A stretch of DNA of 64,000 nt from Eudromia elegans (GCA_003342815.1 PTEX01000138.1:1268543-1332542); one strand, 5' to 3'. Shown: positions 39,754 through 53,160, numbered from the stretch's first letter. The notes: generated by a model not told the origin, from the sequence alone. Translations and numbers: made by a program.

Positions 39754-42700
39754 TACCTGCAGTGATGCTCAAAAGCCACTCTCAAGACTCTGAAACATTT
39801 GTCCTACAGCTTGCGCTTGTCTTGAAAGTACCACCAAAAATGAAAAAACCCCTTTTTCTGGAAGTTGGTGGTGGCTGATAAAACACCTAGTGAGCGAAAA
39901 AGGACTAAGTGCAATTGATTCTCCTTCCGAGCGGTTTCTCTGCCTGTTCAGCTGTCACTGAGAGTGTTCTCTTCTTCCTCACCACATCGCTGTGTGTAGG
40001 TCAAGACTGTGAACGGCACCTTCTTCCTCCATTTAACTTCTTTTGTTGTAAAGCATGGAAATTTCAGCGTGCATGTTTTATTTATTTTGGAAAGAGCAGT
40101 GCCATTTTGGTAAAAAAAAAAGAAAATTCTGAGCTACTGCAAACCCTGCAGAAAAGAATGAACTGCAGGAATCTTCAGATGCTTAAATGTTTGTAAACTG
40201 TGCTAATCCAGTGGCATAATTTGCTTTCAAAAAAGACATTTTACTATAAGTACTGTTTATATATTTACATGATTATTGTATCATTTTTGCAATATTTTCC
40301 AGAATAACCAGGTGTTCTAAGTATTTTTTTATTTTTGTACCTCTAGCTGGAGATGAAGCAGAACATCTAAAAACTTGCAGTTCTGACATTTTCCCTTTTT
40401 GAGACAAGAATTTTCCCCACTATTTGAAATACTAACTTCTCATGTGATGTTTGAGAGCACACAATGGAGGCATCAGATATTGCTAGTCTCTTTTTAAAAT
40501 AGCAATGTTAAGTGATTTATAAGAACTTCTATTTTTTAAACCTTTAACAGAAAGTATTATTGACTGTTACTAACTTAGTGCTCTGTCCTCCCTGGTCAAT
40601 GTTGTACAGAGTTGGGGTCTTTGCATATACTTCAAAATACTGCAAAACTGAAAAATACTCATGACCAATATTAGGAAGAATTCATGGTGCCTCAGTTTAG
40701 TATGTTATTTGTAGCCACACTTGGCTTTAAGTTAGGTCTTTCTCTAATGACCTACATCTGCTTTTTTATCTGCAACAAAAATACTTGTAGATTAATTACA
40801 ATTTATGTCTTCGTGCTTTCAATAACTCTGTGCTATGAGCCTAACATAGATGATAAATGAGGAGTGAGAAAACTGACTTTTGTAGATGCAAATGTCAGAA
40901 AGAAATACAAAAGAGACTGATCTGAAGCATATCATCCAGTTAATTTTTTCTTTTATAAACAAGTTCTTTTACTTGTTAGTCAACTCTCATGCTTGAAATG
41001 CTCGATAATGCCAGAGGAAGGAGGCTCCCGACCAGGCTGAATCACAGGTCCGAGAGAACTAGCACGGAGGTGCCAAAATTCACCATAGCAAAGTTAAAGC
41101 TAGGAAAGAATGAAGCTTTAATATATTTGAGTCAGTCATTGTACTAACATGGCTTTGGAGTAATTTAGTGGTGAGTCATTTTTCTGAAATTACGTTCCTG
41201 CTTTCAGGTAAAGAAAATAATGAATTCGAATACAATGGAAAGGACAATTTAATCTCCGCATGACACTTAGGTAAGCCTGTTTTACCTTACAGTTTTTATT
41301 TTCAAATGTCTACAACTATAAGTGATTACTGGAAGAAATGAATAGATTCAGATAACCTCAATTACAGATTTGCCCGTGAAGGATCTGGCCTGATGCTCCA
41401 GGTTACTCCTAGCAGCAGCAGCCGGGTTAACTCCAACCCTCTATTGCCTTTACCTGATTGATCTGATGTTACTGCAGGGGATTAGGGAGCTCAGTGTTGA
41501 AGTGCTGGGAGGATCTAGGAGCATGTTGAGAACGCTAGAGTTAACACCAGGAAAAAGATGTTCCACTAAAGGCTTAGCCCCTGGTGTCACAGGGACCTTC
41601 AGATGTCACCCACCATCATCACTGTCAATCTTTCAGCATGTGGCTGGCGGAGGGAAGCCAAGGCTTAGGGCTGTGCTGGTTCATAGGTATTTTAACTCTC
41701 TAGTGACCACTGAAGCTTATCATAAATTCAGAGCAGTATTGTGCAAACAGGTAGCGGTGCGTGCTTGTAATGTCAGAGACACCAGAGAAAAGAGATCTGC
41801 TGTAGCCCAGGATCTAATTCATGGCTTTTGCAGAAAGTAATATTTGAATAACACGTCGTGATTTCTATGCTCCATCGATGATTATTATTACCAACACGTA
41901 ATCAAATGACATGTGATTTCTTCCTGCCTTGAAATTACATTCTTAAATGGCTGAGTTCTGAACTCCCAAATGTGGTACAAAACTAGTAAGCATCAGACCT
42001 GAAGTTATGTACTGCATTCGTTTGGTCTGGCAAGAAAAGAAATGTTAAATTTTCCAGATGCTGGTTTAGAATCTAATGAACTTAAATGACAACAGTCTAT
42101 AGTTAATGAGTGAAAGAATTTTGTTTGGATAGACAGGGAGAAAAGGAGGTGCAGTAGGGACAAACACCGAGCAAAAAAGGAAGGGAGAGGAACATTTAGC
42201 ACTCCCTTGTGTGCCTTAGCAAGGTCCAGATGAAAGGCTCACAGCTGGGCCGGGAGCAGTGGCTGTCACTTGTTTTCTTCACGGGGGTGTTCCAGTAAAC
42301 AAAAAACATTGAGACAAGAGCAGTTCTGTTTTCCAGGTGAACGCAATGGGGGGTTTTTTTTTTGGAAGCAGCTGAAATAACATCTGTACATGGAGATCAG
42401 TGTTACTTCCTGAAAAAAAGAGGGATGCAGAGCTGCAAAAGAGAGTGTATTGTAGGATTCCTCTCCCTGCCTGAGGACCTTTTCTGAAGGGTATGTCTGT
42501 TAAAATCACAGTTGGAGACAAGAAGTCACAGAAACCAGCTTTGGTTCGGATTGGCCTAGGACAGTTCAGGCTTAGTGGGGTAGAGCTGGGGTCGAGCTCA
42601 GCGCTCCCCGCAGGCCCCGACGCTGAGCGCAGGTGAAGCGCGTTCCTCCTCCCCAGGCCACTCCAGCCCTTCTGCCTCCCTGGCTGTAAGGAAAAGTCTT

Positions 42701-45700
42701 AAATCCATTCAAAGAGATATTCCCAAATGCTATGGTGATTGGTCCTTGTGATAACTTGACTAGAAGAAAATGAAATTTAATTATCATATTCATTTATTCA
42801 TTTAAATAAATGTTGCAGACTTTTTAGTAAATGTATTATCGTAGAATGCTTTGTAATCTAAATGATACCTCTGTGTTTATGGTGGCTTGTGCAGGTGAGT
42901 TTGTGAAGTGAGGTGTAGTCTGAAGAGCGTGAGAGGCAGACAGGAAGGGTTAGGTTGGTCTGCCTGGTGGCTTGAGTATGAAACTAAACTTTAGTCCTAA
43001 AGTTTGATTTGAAACTTGAGCTAATTTGCTTAATAGCTTGTCAGGGCTCCACCATTCCAAAAAAAAAAAAAGGAAATGCAGTGATCTGACCAGTTGTAGT
43101 AAAGTTAAAAATAGAAATCCTGTAGATAAGATGCTGTTTAGTCTTTGGAGAGACAGAGCCATCCCAGTGTTGTTGAGTGAGGAAGGAAGTTTCAGATTCA
43201 GGGCACAACGTGCTGGTGAAGGGTGCCTGCCTACAGACCCCAAAACATCGGAAGCCCCAAGCGTGAAGCTCCCCCAGGAAGCGGGAATTCCCGGGATGGG
43301 GACGAGGGTCTTTGCCACTGTTTGTATGAGCTCTGGCCTCACTTGTTGTCTCAGCACTGAGCGAGTGGTGGCAACTGCTTCTCCTGATCAGTGGCTACCT
43401 GTGCTGCTAACAGGTTCTTTCCACTTCAGTTACACGATAGGTGAAAAAATATTTACCATTGATTCAAAAATGGAAAGCTGTAACTGCCAGCTCGAGTTGT
43501 TGCTTCAGCTTCCTTTGATATTTTAATGATGTCCTGTTGACTGTGACTGAAGAGCATTTCCGCCTCATTAATTTATCTTTCTCACAGAAAATTACTGACT
43601 GAGTTAGCTGAGAAAGCTGCAGTATTGCCAAGCTTCGGAGCGCTAACCTAAATCCAGACTTAAAGCAAAGTGTGGCACACCAGGGCTGGGAGCTGGGGAT
43701 GCTCCAGCCTCTGGTCAGTCAAGAGGAGTTTAGAAACAGCTCTTTGCTGTGTCGTTTACTCTGTCTCTCCGAAGGGCTCTCCCATTATCCCTGAACTTTT
43801 AATGACTACTCCAGTATTAATGCTTTTGTTCTCAGTTCCATGTTACAGTGTTGTAATTCCACTGGACTACCTAGAAAAAGTTAGCTGTTAGGATCATGCG
43901 TCAGTGCAGCATCGTAGCAGCACACACTTGCTGCAAATCAAATGTCCAAGCAAGTGTGAAATCTGCAGGCACACGGTTCTGCAGGAAGCTGGAATTATCC
44001 TGGTCTTATCCTCTTAATCCGGCCTTTACAGAGCATGCATATCTTGAATGCTTTTACATTTTTATGGCCTGTAGTCTTAACCGCATTAGAAAATGATCTT
44101 TGCTAATAAAAATCTTTTAGCTTTTCTTGCAGTTCTTTAAAACAGCTGTGAGGATTAGAAAAAATTCTTCTTACGGAGTGGTTAATTTTTGTCATAGTCA
44201 TCATGTTGTTTAATTTTACTAGTAGAGTAAGTAGAGTGAGTGAAAAAAAAAAGAAGTGAAAACAAAACTTGTTCAGAAATGGGTAAGGGAAAACCTGTGC
44301 AAAACAGTTGCAAAAAGATAAAATAGTCTGTTAGTATATAAGGATGAGAGCAGGCTTCTTTTCATCCTGTTTCTTTTTCTGTAATGGTCCCTATATTGTA
44401 AAGCTTTCTCTTACTATATTGTCATCTCTTCTGCTTCATTTTCTCTGTCCTTGCTATATGTAACATTCAAAGCCCACATTTGATGGAGGCAGCTGACAGA
44501 GGCTTTTTCACTGCAAATCTAAGCTGCGAAGACTGATGATCTAAAAAAAAAAAGAATCCAGATGAAAGACTGCCTATGTTCATAACAAAGAGAAAAAAAA
44601 TATTGCTGTGAATATGAAAGAGTCTTCAAGCACTTTCTTGCTTGACATTAACCCTCAGCTGCAGATATTTATAATAGATAAACAAAGTCCTAACATTTAT
44701 GGCATAACTGAGTGAAGATCAATCTGCGGGAAGCTGCATGGCCCAAGGGACTTTTTAAATGGATGTAGCCCTTCTAAATTCTATATATTCACATGGCAGG
44801 TTTCTCAAATTACTACTGCCTTAGAGACATTATTATTACTTTTCCTTGAATGTTTTTTTCACTTCTGACAAATTAATTAGGGTAACCTAAATATATTGCA
44901 GTCTGAATAAATGACTGCATAAGTAATGGCCATAGTTTTCAATAAACATATTCTTTCTTTTATTACCATTTCTAAATATTTGTAGTGATCTAATTCATAG
45001 GTTTTTATTAAATGATGTTAGTAAGTATGCTAATGTATAATAACTCTCTTGAGGGAAAAAAGTCTTGCTATTAATCATTGGATTGTAATAATAGTGCTTT
45101 GCTGAATCTCTGATGTTAGGATACTGTGTCCTATATTTACAAATAGAGAAAATATATTCTTTGATTTCTTTCATCTCAAGAAACTGAATTACTTATAAAG
45201 TAGGGTAGCAGCTACAGAGATGTAGACTGTGCAGTCAGAAGAACGTGACTGCTTAGAGCTTATTAAATTTTACTAGATTTCAGTAGTATCTAATAAGTTC
45301 CTTTTGCCATTGGAAAACAAAAATCTTTCAGCCTATGCACTAAAAAGTCTTGAGATCAAAATCTTTCTTCCTCTGGAAAAAAAATGCAGTAAGTCTAATA
45401 GTTAAAAATATGAATCTGTGGACTGATCACTTACTATTTCCACAGTTGTCAAAACACTTACTGAAAAGACCAATGAGTTTGCTGTGCTATGTGGAGGCTT
45501 ACTGATGTCTTGGGGGGATTTTTTTGTCTTAATATCTTGAAGGGAAAAACTACCCCCTGTCCAGTGGTGAGAGGTAAAGAGCAGCTGCAGCGCCCGAGGG
45601 ACTTAACGACTTTCTGGGAAATGTTAATGCCTTCCTGGTATTTGCACACCCTGCGGCTTCTGTGCAGCCGGCTGGCACGATCCACTGCCTGCACGCTGGC

Positions 45701-47849
45701 ACTGTCCTCGTCCCTGCGTGTGCCTGGGGTCTGTCTGCCCCAGCATATCAACTGGTAGGTGGGATCACCTTTTAATGTCACATCCTGCGCTTGAATCTGA
45801 GCATCCAGGGCCAGTGCCTCCCAGTGTCCTCCTGCAGCTGCTGACTGCCCCTGCAAGGGCAGCATGAGATCGTGGGCCCTTCCCTGTGAGCCCGAGGCCA
45901 CTCTCCTGGGAATGTGCTGAGCTCCTGGCGCGTGCTGCATGCTGACTGTTCCCTCTCATGTTGCCCTGGAGGTAACGTGCAGGAGACATTGCACTTTATT
46001 TCAGGTGTGAAAGAAAGCAAGACGAGAATTTCAAGATATATGAAAATACAGAAATAAAACCTAAGTGTAGTGAACTCCAGACATGTGCCATAAATTGGGA
46101 TGCTAATTTGAGAATTCCTGACGCAAACCAGAGGCCATGAATGAACAACTGGATGAGAAAAACACTTTCAAACAAAGCTGGGGAAATCTCCAGAGCTTTG
46201 GCAAATGAAAATTCTTGGTTAATTAACATGAAAGAAAAAAAGAAAGTGAATATAACAGCTTAGACCACTGAATATATAAAGAAATGTATTTCTGTAGTGC
46301 CATTTAACCGAAGAGTTTTATGGTCTGATAAAGTGAAAACGAATCTTCAGGAATCCAGATCGTTCAAGGGTCTTTTCTGTGGGTCAAAAGTGATACTGAG
46401 TATTGCTGTCTCATGATCACACTGATGTTTTTCAGTGAATGATCATCACTTATTACTTGTGTAAAATTAATTATGAAATGGAAGACCCAGTTTAATGCCT
46501 GGCAGACAGCTGATCCTCCTAATATGGAAACCATAGTCAGATTTGATGGTGACTCCGGGAGAGAAGGCAAAGATTTAAATGCTAATGATACCTATGTCTC
46601 CACCAGCCTTAGATGATGCCCCCTTCAACAACCCTGTCCCCTATCTCCCTCGCACGAGATCTTCCTGTACTGCACGGGGTCACAGGAAAGCAAAGTCAAG
46701 GTGTCTTCTGCTGTCGACTGAACTGCAGATTCTTTAAATGTTTTTGTAGCCCACAGACCTTCTCTGTAGTGAGCCAGTGACGTTTCTTTGCAGCTCCTGT
46801 GAGCACTTAACCACCCTTGGCTGCTTCTCTGAATGCTGGAAGAGTCTATCAGAACAACTGATCTTGTGTCTGTAGGGTCCTAGTGCCATTTAACGGGAAA
46901 TGAACCTTGCATTCAAGTACTTGGGGACAGCTGGAGCTTAGCTGAAGTGCTGCTGGCCTGCTGCTTCCCTGAAGCCTTGCTTGGGGTCTCAGTCTGTGTT
47001 AATTTGTCCTCATTTGCAGTGATCACATACCTTGGCAATGGGTGGCTGCTTATGTGACAAAATGTTAGCTGCCTGGAGCCTTAGAAGGAGGAATTAGACA
47101 CCATAAGATGTCAGGGAATGCACCCCAATCATCAGAGCGTCTGAGATGAAAACTAAAATTTGCTGGAAAAAGCTTGTTTTATTGTTTGCTAAGCAAATGC
47201 CCTGCTTCAGTGAGAAATGTTTACATCTTAATCTGAAACATATATGAGATTGTAGAATATAGCAGAGTGACCTACCTTGACCTTGTGAATGCAATCACAG
47301 CGTAATGTGTTTAATGGTCCCACTGTAATTATGCCTGATACTTTGGATAACGGCTTGGAATGCAAGCTGCTGTGTGGAGTACATTGAGAGCAATGTGTTC
47401 AGAGGTTGTTATTGAGGAGTTCAGCCAGAGATCTGCTCACGTGCGGCCTGGTATGCTGTGCACTGTGTCTAACTGTGCTTATTTAACCAAATCTGTTTGC
47501 GCTGGGAAAGGATGAGTCATTATATTGAGATTTGACTTTTCCAAGCTGATCACAAATTACTTTCACCGGAAAAGTACCTAGCATGTGTTTCTTGGCTCTT
47601 TTGAGAGTCATATCAAGCTCCAACTACAAATTACCATTTTTTTTTGTCACTTTGTCACCGCTTGCGCGGTGCCTTCTATGTTCAGACACCATGGCAAAGG
47701 TATATCAGGCTTTTGAGCATCTAAATGAGTGGCTTTTAAATTCTGGGAGGAACCAGTTACTTGGAAAGGTGCAAAAACATTTTGAGAGTTTAGTATAAAT
47801 GCAAATTTCAGGACCTACTAGATAGACTTTTTTAGTCTTTCCACTTAAT
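39754..47849. other. Intergenic with GC-richer patches, no gene called
   Basis: GC-richer patches lie at about 42585-42665, 43190-43340 and 45570-45970. The longest unexplained open frame of the window outside GPR149 and CR1 is here (43026-43526, 166 codons), and a 160-codon minus frame lies at 45458-45940. Neither resembles a family I know, and I see no splicing support strong enough to call a gene. The rest is AT-rich. Confidence 0.65.
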
Positions 47850-48735
47850 CGTAGAATCACAAAGTGGATGAGGTTGGAGGCACCTCTGGAGATCACCTAT
47901 CCCAACGGCCCTGCTCCAGCAGGGCACCCAGAGCAGGGTGCCCCGCGCCCTGACCACATGGCCTGGAAGTACCTCCAGGGATGGCGACCGCCCAGCCTCC
48001 CTGCACAGCCCGCGCCAGCAGTCACCACCCACAAAAGAGGTTTCTCCTCATGTTCAGGGGAGTCTTGCCATGTTCCTGGTTGTGCCCATGACCTCACTGA
48101 GCACCACTGAGCAGAGTCTGGTCCCATCCTCTTGACACCCTCGCTTCAGGTATTACTCACACGCATGGATCAGATCAGATCAGAGGAGCCTTCTCTTCTG
48201 CAGACTGAACAGGCCCAGCTCCCACGGCCTTTCCCGCCATGAGAGATGCTCTCCGGTCCCTTCATCATCTTAGACTCTTCACTGGACTTGCTCCAGCAGC
48301 TCCATGTCTCTCTTGTACAGGGGAAGCCAGAGCTGGACACAGTGCTCCAGATGTGGCCTCCCCACCAGGCTGCCTGAGCAGAGGGGACAGATCACATCCC
48401 TCGAGCTGTTGGCAACACAGGGCCTTATGCAGCCAGGAGATACCATGGGCCATCTTTGCCATTAGGGCACATTGCTGGCTCATGGTCTCCTTGCTGTCTA
48501 CCAGGAACCCCCAGTCCTTCTCTGCAGAGCTGCTCTCCAGCAGGTCACTTCCAGCCTGTCCTGGTGCCTGGCCCCTGCCCTTGTCTTTGGTGAACTCCCT
48601 GAGGCTCCACTGCCCATCTCGGCAGCCTGTGCAGGTCCCCTGGGATGGCAGCGCAGCCCTCGAGGGGATCCACCACCCCTCCTGGTATGGGCTCATCAGC
48701 AGACATGCTGAGGCTGTGCAGTCCATTCCTCCCTG
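47850..48735 (-). mobile_element. CR1 LINE, 5'-truncated copy (about 0.9 kb)
   Basis: Read on the + strand this is the reverse complement of the 3' part of a CR1 non-LTR retrotransposon. It starts at the CR1 3' end (gtagaatcacaaag, then ggttggaggcacctctggagatcac). It passes through familiar 3' landmarks (ggagccttctcttctgcagactgaac, then ccagagctggacacagtgctccagatg, then cccagtccttctctgcagagctgctctc). It ends near 48735, where the match reads tgctgaggctgtgcagtccattcc. The sense strand is minus. It contains an (GATCA)n-like run at about 48167-48184. The long + and - open frames within it (up to 193 codons) are antisense or degraded frames of the element, not host genes. Confidence 0.9.
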
Positions 48736-49445
48736 TCGCTGTAAGGTCCACAGTATTGGGCCTTTATTAATGTTTACAAATGATTCAAGTAACAGAATCC
48801 CATGCCAGATTTTTTGTTAATATAAAGGAAAATAATTCAGACTTGTAGCAGAGTTGAAAAGAGCTGTCTTGGGATTCCTGTTTTCCCGCCGTGTCTGTTC
48901 TCTTCAACTTCTCTATGCGGAGTTAAAGAGAATCAAGGCAGCATCAGCTCAGCCCATCACTCTGTTTTCCCCTGCTGGAAAATATACTGGCCTTGAACTG
49001 ATACAGTAAGGTATTTCACATACCAGGTTACAGGTGGTGACCAAACGCTGCTGATACTCTTGTCAGTAGTAACAGTGGGCATGTAATGAGAACTTAGCCT
49101 TGAATTTAAGGTAGTCCAGCTTCAGCAAATGTAGGATTGGGCCAAAAGAGGAGTAATGACTAAGAAGATGGAATTTCCAAGTGAAAAATATAATTTCATT
49201 TATTAGATTTCTGATACATCTAAATAAGAATATTTTGGTTTGAGACATGAAGTAGAAGTAATCCCTCACCACTGCCATCTGAAGAAAGCAATAGAAGGAT
49301 GTCACTTTGCATTCTAGATATTGTATCTGAGCTGCTACGATGCTGCTGGGATTCAAAACTTTGTCTTAATTATGAGACACAGAGAAGGAAGGAGAAGAGA
49401 GGAGTGGAGAGAAAAATGAAACAGTGAAAAAAGTACAACTAATCC

Positions 49446-49520
49446 TGGCTAATGTAAAGAGTCATTGGTGGAGCACTTTTCTGAGAGGTGGATAGTCCAG
49501 GTTCAAGTCCTTCCTCTGCT
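49446..49520 (+). repeat. tRNA-like relic (decayed tRNA pseudogene or tRNA-derived SINE)
   Basis: An exact pol III B-box match, GGTTCAAGTCC, sits at 49500-49510. An A-box-like TGGCTAATG sits at 49446. Between them is a potential five-pair anticodon stem (49474-49478 with 49486-49490, one G-T pair) enclosing the seven-base loop ttctgag. Only three of five T-stem pairs form and no acceptor stem is visible, so it is not a functional tRNA. The following tccttcctctgc is loosely like the core of MIR-type SINEs. The call is weak. Confidence 0.3.
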
Positions 49521-51582
49521 TTTTTAAGGTAGCAAACATGATATTTGCTACTTTATTAGGTAATAAAATACTGCATAAAGGAATAAACAGTGTATATGAT
49601 AAGGTGGTGTTGTGACAGCTCTTGTAATGATACAGATATAAATAAGTCTTTGTTACTAAAGAAACACATTTTTGTATATCTGAAAATCTGGGGTTTCTGC
49701 TTTTAACATGTGACCGATGCCACATCTCTGTGTTACAGATCTTCTCATGCCACTAGAGTTAACAGGTAAATGTGTAAGCTGTATACTGAGAGCAGAAGGT
49801 ATCTCTTAGTAGTAAAGCAGCTGTGGTAGTTTTAGCTTCGACCAAAGTTTCAGCATCTGCCTCAGCTCCATACTGCAGTTTCACTGTGGAAGTTGACCGA
49901 GTGCGGATGAAGTGCTGCCCGCTATAGGACCTTGCAGACAAATTTTGAAAATCGGTCTGTATTTTTTTAGGTACATAAAAAAGACTTTGGGGTTTCATTC
50001 ATTTGATAACATTGGTGCCTGATGTTAATTCAGTGCAAGACTTACACCTTTTTAATTCTGAAGTATGAATAGTTTTGTACGTAAAATTTTAGATAATCTC
50101 AGTAATTCCAGCAAGATAATGGTAAGTGATCCCATATCGAGGGCTGTTATACTGGCTTATATTCCTTTGCACATATTAAGGGCAAGTGACTTTCCATTTA
50201 GGCAGCATTCAGTTAATGTAATTAGAGTGTGAGTAACTTCCCAGAACAGTGTGTTAAACATCTGCTGTGGGTTTGGCAACAAGTGGGATAGCTAAAGCAG
50301 GTGGAAATGGCAAGTGCATATTTAAATATGCAATGAAGGAGAGAGCTGGGGTTGTATGGCATTTCTCTTAGCTAAATAAAGGCATGGAAGCTTCTTATCC
50401 TTGGCCTTTCTTCCTTACATCTCTTCTTAAAGAATAATATATTTTAGCAGGTTTATGCAAGCTCGAAGAGCTTCAACTGTGAGATAAGGTGACTGAGAGG
50501 AGAAAAATCCGTGTGACCTAAGTTTATGGAAGATTTAATTCTCAAGGAGACACTGATCCTCAAAAAATACCTGCCATTCATACAGGTAAAAGGCTGAGGC
50601 TGCCAGATTGACCAGGTTTATAATGTTATGAGTCAGTGTTCAACATTAAGAGAAATTACCTGTCAGCTGAGCAGCTCAAAAGACTCAACTGCTTTGCCAA
50701 TAATGGCAATGGTTCAATTCCTTGCACCACCAGATGCTTTAGCAGAGTTGGCTTTGTCTGTGTTGGCTACTGTACCTCAAGGTAACTCCTGAAGTAAGAG
50801 AACTCCATGATCATTGCACTACATGAAGAATTTGTCCATTTGGGATATTTTGGTTTTTTAGACATCATGGTAAACTTAATTTTTTTACAGGCAGATAAGT
50901 TGTTGAAAATTGTGGAGGATAGGCTGGTTTAAAAGGCAAGGTCACTTCTGAAGCTGAGAGAATAGGTTATGAAAGTAGATTATGAAAAGCAGTATTAATG
51001 TTCTGAAAGATGAGATATCAAAGAAAGTACTTCCAGTATTTCAACAAGCTCTAGCTAAGAACCAGGTAGCAGCAGGCCTGCAGGAGGATGTCTGGTAGAT
51101 ATCCCAGCAAAGCTAACTGAAGTCAGTGCGAGGCCAGCAGGCTTTCCCATTGGTTTGACTGGGGAGTCTAGTCCAAATTCGTCTCTGATTTGACTTTATA
51201 AATTTGGATAATGCTATGGTTTGAGTTTCTAATTTAATGTTGTCAGGTGCAACATCTGGCAAGCTAATCCTCTCAAGAGGGAAAAGAATAGAAAATATTT
51301 GTGATATATTGACTAGTTTTCTAAAACCACACGACATAATTAGCACTACAAAAATAAAATGGTAAAGACAAAGTATGGGTTATCTACATAACAGTGTGTA
51401 AGGAGTGTGCAAATAGCTTTAGGTGGAGTGGAGTTTTCGGTGAAGGGAAGGTACCCGTGAGTACAAGAACACGCGTGACTGTTGCTGGCTGTGGTGTGCG
51501 AGGAGCAGCCTTGGGGCTTGTCTCTGCTCGCCAGGGCTGGCGGCTGCGGGACCTGATGAAATGTGTCGTCTCCGCAGCTCGG

Positions 51583-51614
51583 GCTGCGGCTGGAGCTGCG
51601 GCTGGAGCTGCGGC
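51583..51614 (+). repeat. 12-bp tandem repeat gctgcggctgga, about 2.6 copies
   Basis: The repeat lies inside a GC-rich patch (about 51475-51650). On either strand it would read as short Ala/Gly/Leu/Gln-type periodic peptide, but the open frames here (up to 121 codons) have no recognisable similarity and exist in several frames at once, so I do not call a gene. Confidence 0.85.
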
Positions 51615-52964
51615 ATTGCAACGGCAGCCACGCGTCTTCTGGGAACGTGCTCTGAAAAGTCCTTGTTTTAAAAGTTGCCTCTGCTTTGCGTAATACCTTT
51701 AGTTTCTCCACTGGTGATCACTATATTTAAATTATTTAGGATTACTGCTTTTAAAATTTAAAGATGAGTTTCTTTGTGAAAAACACAAGGAAGTTAGTAC
51801 TGCGTGACTGCTCCTACTGAAACCACAACTTCGGCCAAATTAATATTTTAAAAGGTCGAGCATGTAACTTATGCCACATAAAATGAGCTTCATGGAGCAG
51901 AGCACGCCAGGACAGGTAGCTTTGTCTTATGCTCATACGTGCTTGCAAATCAGAGAGCAGGCAAACAGTCTGGTGCTACATCTTAGGCCGTCATGCATGC
52001 TTTTTTCTGGGAATTAGACTTGGTAGAGAATGGTGACAGTGATAGGAGGTCCGAGTCACTTCTTAACATACTAGAGCATTTCACGCAGAAACATGCAGAC
52101 CTTACTGGAAATGGAGCAGCTGGTCCTTTCCTATTCAGTTCCTTCTCTGATGATTCTGCACTATCAGAAGAGCATCCTACATAGGCTGTACAAAGCAACC
52201 ATTGTCGGATCTTTTGGATGAGAACACGGCAGCTCTCTGCACCTGCATTAGAAACTCATCCTAATTTACAAATTTCATGAGAATCTGCAAAGTCTTTGCA
52301 AATATAAGTGTTTATTATAAAAAATATCTGCCATATTTAAAGGTAGTTTTTACTTACTTCAAGTAACCATATCTGAGCAGATTATGATACCTGCTTGTAG
52401 AGTGCCCATTTTTATGGATTGCTGTATCAAGTTTATAGAAAGTTTCTCATCTGATATTAAAATCTATAATTCATTGTGTTTCCTATTAATGCAACACTTA
52501 ATTGGGTGAGAAATAACTTACTGAGAACCACTAGATCCCCTTTACACCTGCAAATGATGCTGAACTGATTGAAAATAGAGATGAGTCTGGGATAAAATGT
52601 TTTTGTTGTTGTAGTTTTTGCTTTGTTTTAATGCATTTTCTGCAAGCTCAACCCGTGAAGTTTGGTGGCCATCTTAGTTTAAGTTGTCCAAATACATAAT
52701 TTGATGCCGAACACCAGTAGGTTTTGGAAGGGAAGATACTGTACATGTACTGAATTTTGAGCTGGTTGTTATGGACACTCAGGCAGTTCTCAGCATTTCT
52801 AAAACACGATTTTGCTCTGGGGTCGCATTAGCCCAAAACTGGAATATTAAACTTGATGGGAGGGTTTAGGGGAATGTTCCTGAAGAATGAAAGCAAGACA
52901 GGAAGGGTTTGTGGTTTAACTGCTCATGTTTTAGCACAGTTTCTGTGGAACTTCACAGAGGAAG

Positions 52965-53160
52965 GAGGACAGCATGCATCACCCAGAGCAGGAGCGCAAG
53001 CAGCAGCCGCAGAGCCAGGCCCGGGCGGCCAGCAGAGCAGGATGGAGCTCGGCAGGGTGCAAAGCAGCGAACGGGGGTGCCGCCTGCACCCGAGCGAGCC
53101 CCGGCCTTGCTGCAGGTCTGGGGGCTGTGGGCCTGGAACAGGGATTTCCGTAAGTACCGT
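52965..53160. promoter_or_regulatory. GC/CpG-rich patch 6.4 kb upstream of GPR149
   Basis: There are about 13 CpGs in 180 bp, within otherwise AT-rich sequence. A strong donor-like site, CC|gtaagt, begins at 53150 on the + strand. No CR1 or other repeat similarity is evident to me. Open frames cross the patch in both directions without recognisable similarity. It may be a regulatory element or first exon of a transcript; the evidence is compositional only. Confidence 0.3.

Larger units (their letters stand above)
48736..52964. other. Intergenic, no gene seen
   Basis: Apart from the tRNA-like relic and the GC-rich 51.5-kb tandem repeat patch, which are listed separately, this is AT-rich sequence with only chance-sized open frames. 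Confidence 0.7.

Noticed and set aside
43026..43526. 166-codon + strand open frame, the longest outside GPR149 and CR1
   Set aside because: It is overlapped by a 135-codon frame on the opposite strand, contains a Lys run from a poly-A tract, and resembles no family I recognise. A BLASTP hit or transcript would be needed to call it.
48239..48820. 193-codon + strand open frame
   Set aside because: It lies almost wholly within the minus-strand CR1 element and is an antisense shadow of it.
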